Below are positions 6,680 through 8,070 of a DNA stretch of 8,070 nt, one piece after another (position 1 is the stretch's first letter; each line of letters begins with the position of its first letter). Source of the DNA: Chromatiales bacterium (GTDB lineage Bacteria; Pseudomonadota; Gammaproteobacteria; Chromatiales; Chromatiaceae); NCBI GenBank assembly GCA_022360595.1, contig JAKSCN010000533.1, positions 1 to 8,070 of the forward strand, read 5' to 3'. The notes beneath the pieces were generated by a model that saw only the letters and a list, made by a program, of their open reading frames with translations, made no database searches and was not told the origin of the DNA. A program made the translations under genes and the position numbers.

Positions 6680-7264
6680 CTACTCTGCCCCCAGCGCAAC
6701 GATCTTGTCTACAATCTGTGCGCTGTCCCACTCCCTGACACCTGTCTCCCGGTAGATAATCCGTCCGGCCTTATCGAGGATAAAGGTAACCGGAATACCC
6801 GTTACCCGCCACTGGTTTGCAACTTGACCATCGCCATCCAAGGGTATCGGAAAGGTAACCGCTGTTTTTTCCAGGAATCTTTTGATGGAAGCGGCCTCAT
6901 CATTCATGGCGATCGCCAGAAACACAACATCATGGCTTTTGAGCTGTTGCCACGCATTTTCCAGGGCCGGCATCTCTTTGCGACAGGGTATACACCAAGT
7001 AGCCCAGAAATTGATAACAACTACTCTTCCTTTATAACTTGACAGCATATGACTGTTGCCATTGACATCGGGCAAATTGAAATCCTTGGCTAAAACCGCC
7101 TCTTGAACATTATGCAGCTCATATAACCGCGCCTTGTTATGGGTATACTGTTTTGCTGCGCTATTTGATGTGTAGAAAATTAAAAACAACAAAATAGAGG
7201 CAACTATAAACGCGTGCGGTGAAACCCTATTGGTTTGAATACATGACACATCTACTCTCTGCAT
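6680..7264 (-). CDS. TlpA/ResA-like membrane-anchored thioredoxin-fold protein
   Basis: The product has 194 residues. Residues 18-37 form one hydrophobic segment (signal peptide or N-terminal anchor), so the soluble domain should face the periplasm. The domain shows the TlpA/ResA layout: FNLPDVNGNSHMLSSYKGRVVVINFWATWC, with the redox pair C91-I-P-C94, an inserted segment characteristic of the subgroup, and cis-Pro158 in TGIPVTFILD. Such proteins reduce disulfides in the envelope, for example in cytochrome c maturation or copper-centre assembly, and need an electron donor such as CcdA/DsbD, which is not visible here. The start at 7264 has only a weak GAG-type ribosome-binding site. It is followed by the tautomerase gene after 70 bp. 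The family is certain, the exact partner is not. Confidence 0.9.
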   Translation of the reverse strand: MQRVDVSCIQTNRVSPHAFIVASILLFLIFYTSNSAAKQYTHNKARLYELHNVQEAVLAKDFNLPDVNGNSHMLSSYKGRVVVINFWATWCIPCRKEMPALENAWQQLKSHDVVFLAIAMNDEAASIKRFLEKTAVTFPIPLDGDGQVANQWRVTGIPVTFILDKAGRIIYRETGVREWDSAQIVDKIVALGAE

Positions 7265-7415
7265 AAGTTCATCTCATTGAATAAACATCATTGATCTCTT
7301 ACTCCCCTCCCAGGGACACTCTTCCCTCATATTCAGTGTGCAAACCGGCACGCCTTGGAAAAAGCATCAACAACACTCCGCTGCCTGCGTTGGGCGCCAG
7401 TAATAAAGCCAATTA

Positions 7416-7455
7416 ATAAGGCGCAGCTACCTGTCTTCCCATAGCTACGCCTTAT
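7416..7455. terminator. Long imperfect hairpin downstream of the 145-residue gene
   Basis: ATAAGGCG (7416-7423) pairs with CGCCTTAT (7448-7455), and after one C/A mismatch AGCTA (7425-7429) pairs with TAGCT (7442-7446); the loop is 12 nt. On the minus strand it lies 39 nt past the stop at 7494 and is followed by TAATTGGC, a poor T-tract. It may end the upstream gene's transcript or be an RNA processing structure in the leader of the thioredoxin transcript. Confidence 0.45.
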
Positions 7456-7475
7456 ATAGTGTTATAGAGACTGCG

Positions 7476-7489
7476 TCTAATCGATTAGA
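7476..7489. promoter_or_regulatory. Perfect 14-bp palindrome, possible protein-binding site
   Basis: TCTAATCGATTAGA reads identically on both strands and lies 4 bp beyond the stop codon at 7494-7496. Its symmetry without a spacer is more like a dimeric regulator site than an RNA hairpin, because it has no room for a loop. No known consensus is claimed. Confidence 0.3.
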
Positions 7490-7493
7490 GCGA

Positions 7494-7931
7494 TTACTGC
7501 ACGCTACCGTCGGCCGGTCCAGTGCCGAATAACCGGCGTCGCTCTTCAGCCTCCATGGCCAGACTCCATGTCAAACGATAGTCGCCATCTTCTTTTACCC
7601 ACAGTTCGCTAGCCTGAATCGCATCGAACATTTTGCTCATTTTACCTTTCACGCGAACCATCTTAAGGGCATGGCGGGCTTTTACCGCTCGATCGAGATT
7701 GGTAATGAAGTAGTACTTATCACCTACCTGCACAACAAAGTCGCGCTCAAGTGCGATATGCGGGTCCAGACGATCTGTCGGGCACTGCTCACCGTGCGCG
7801 GCACACTCCAGACCGTTTAAGCGCCCTTCAATCATCTCCGCCGCCATGGCTGAGGTGGCGTATAGCAGTGATAAACCCAACAGTGCTGTGGTTAAGGTAA
7901 TAAATCGAATCAATGACATTGGCATTTTCAT
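7494..7931 (-). CDS. Small periplasmic protein of unknown function
   Basis: The product has 145 residues. AAGGA lies 9 nt upstream of the ATG at 7931, which supports this start over the in-frame Met codons 3 and 5. Residues 1-30 are a clear Sec signal peptide with an ATSAMA cleavage site. The mature part opens with MIEGRLNGLEC and a C43-x6-C50 pair that could form a disulfide. Beta-rich stretches follow (FVVQVGDKYYFITNL, MVRVKGKM), then a charged helical C-terminus (AMEAEERRRLF). The strand-rich pattern beginning EGRL and including VRVKGK suggests an OB-like fold, but I do not recognise the family. It precedes the thioredoxin-like gene on the same strand by about 230 bp; a shared envelope redox role is only suggested by position and the Cys pair. 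Confidence 0.75.
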   Translation of the reverse strand: MKMPMSLIRFITLTTALLGLSLLYATSAMAAEMIEGRLNGLECAAHGEQCPTDRLDPHIALERDFVVQVGDKYYFITNLDRAVKARHALKMVRVKGKMSKMFDAIQASELWVKEDGDYRLTWSLAMEAEERRRLFGTGPADGSVQ

Positions 7932-8070
7932 GATCTCTTTCCTTATGTCTGTATTGCTAAAGCATCAGACATGTTCTTTTGGCCCTCTCTCCTCTTTTGG
8001 AGCAGTGGAATGCATACAAATACGATCTATAAGGGAGCCTAGTTGAGGGAATTAACAACAACCATGTCCA

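Noticed and set aside
7365..7400. Integron attC-like core (GTTGGGC on +, RYYYAAC-type GCCCAAC on -)
   Set aside because: Only one core site is present; no matching partner core at a suitable distance and no attC-like folded arms.
8041..8070. Possible start of a + strand gene at ATG 8064
   Set aside because: Only two codons are visible, and the GAGGG upstream is too far away for a normal ribosome-binding site.

Overview
The window reads as a chromosomal stretch of a Gram-negative proteobacterium, most likely a gammaproteobacterium. The support is indirect: Sec signal peptides, a tripartite C-terminal sorting signal of the PEP-CTERM/GlyGly-CTERM type, a TlpA/ResA-like envelope thioredoxin, and the widespread REP-like hairpin repeat around a DUF559 gene. 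Base composition looks moderate. No rRNA, tRNA, CRISPR array, integrase, transposase or prophage gene is visible. A sulfur-oxidising environmental lineage would fit, but that is only an impression.

Left part (1-787): a DUF559 (Vsr-like nuclease fold) gene runs leftwards off the window edge. REP-like GC-rich hairpin repeats form its first and last codons. It is followed by about 370 bp without a gene, which contains a two-part inverted repeat (520-589).

Central part (788-6225, all + strand): three genes. The first is a secreted protein with two DUF1566 domains, a dockerin-like calcium loop and a four-cysteine tail. The second is a secreted protein with a PEP-CTERM-like C-terminal anchor, closed by a strong intrinsic terminator. 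The third, starting only about 24 bp after that terminator, is a 937-residue three-part protein: an alkaline-phosphatase-superfamily phosphodiesterase, a TPR solenoid and a PAPS-type sulfotransferase. The first and third genes are each followed, after exactly 6 nt, by a hairpin with the same AGGGAY loop and covarying stem bases.

Right part (6265-7931, all - strand): a MIF-family tautomerase and a membrane-anchored or periplasmic TlpA-like thioredoxin, probably co-transcribed. Further upstream lies a small periplasmic protein of unknown function, separated from them by a hairpin and a 14-bp palindrome. The two gene blocks converge at 6226-6264.

Functionally, the central block looks directed at the cell surface: two exported proteins and an enzyme that may modify or remodel a sulfated or phosphorylated substrate. 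The right block looks like envelope redox housekeeping. No known complete defence or mobile system is present. The most unusual items are the three-domain phosphodiesterase-TPR-sulfotransferase and the pair of covarying post-stop hairpins.
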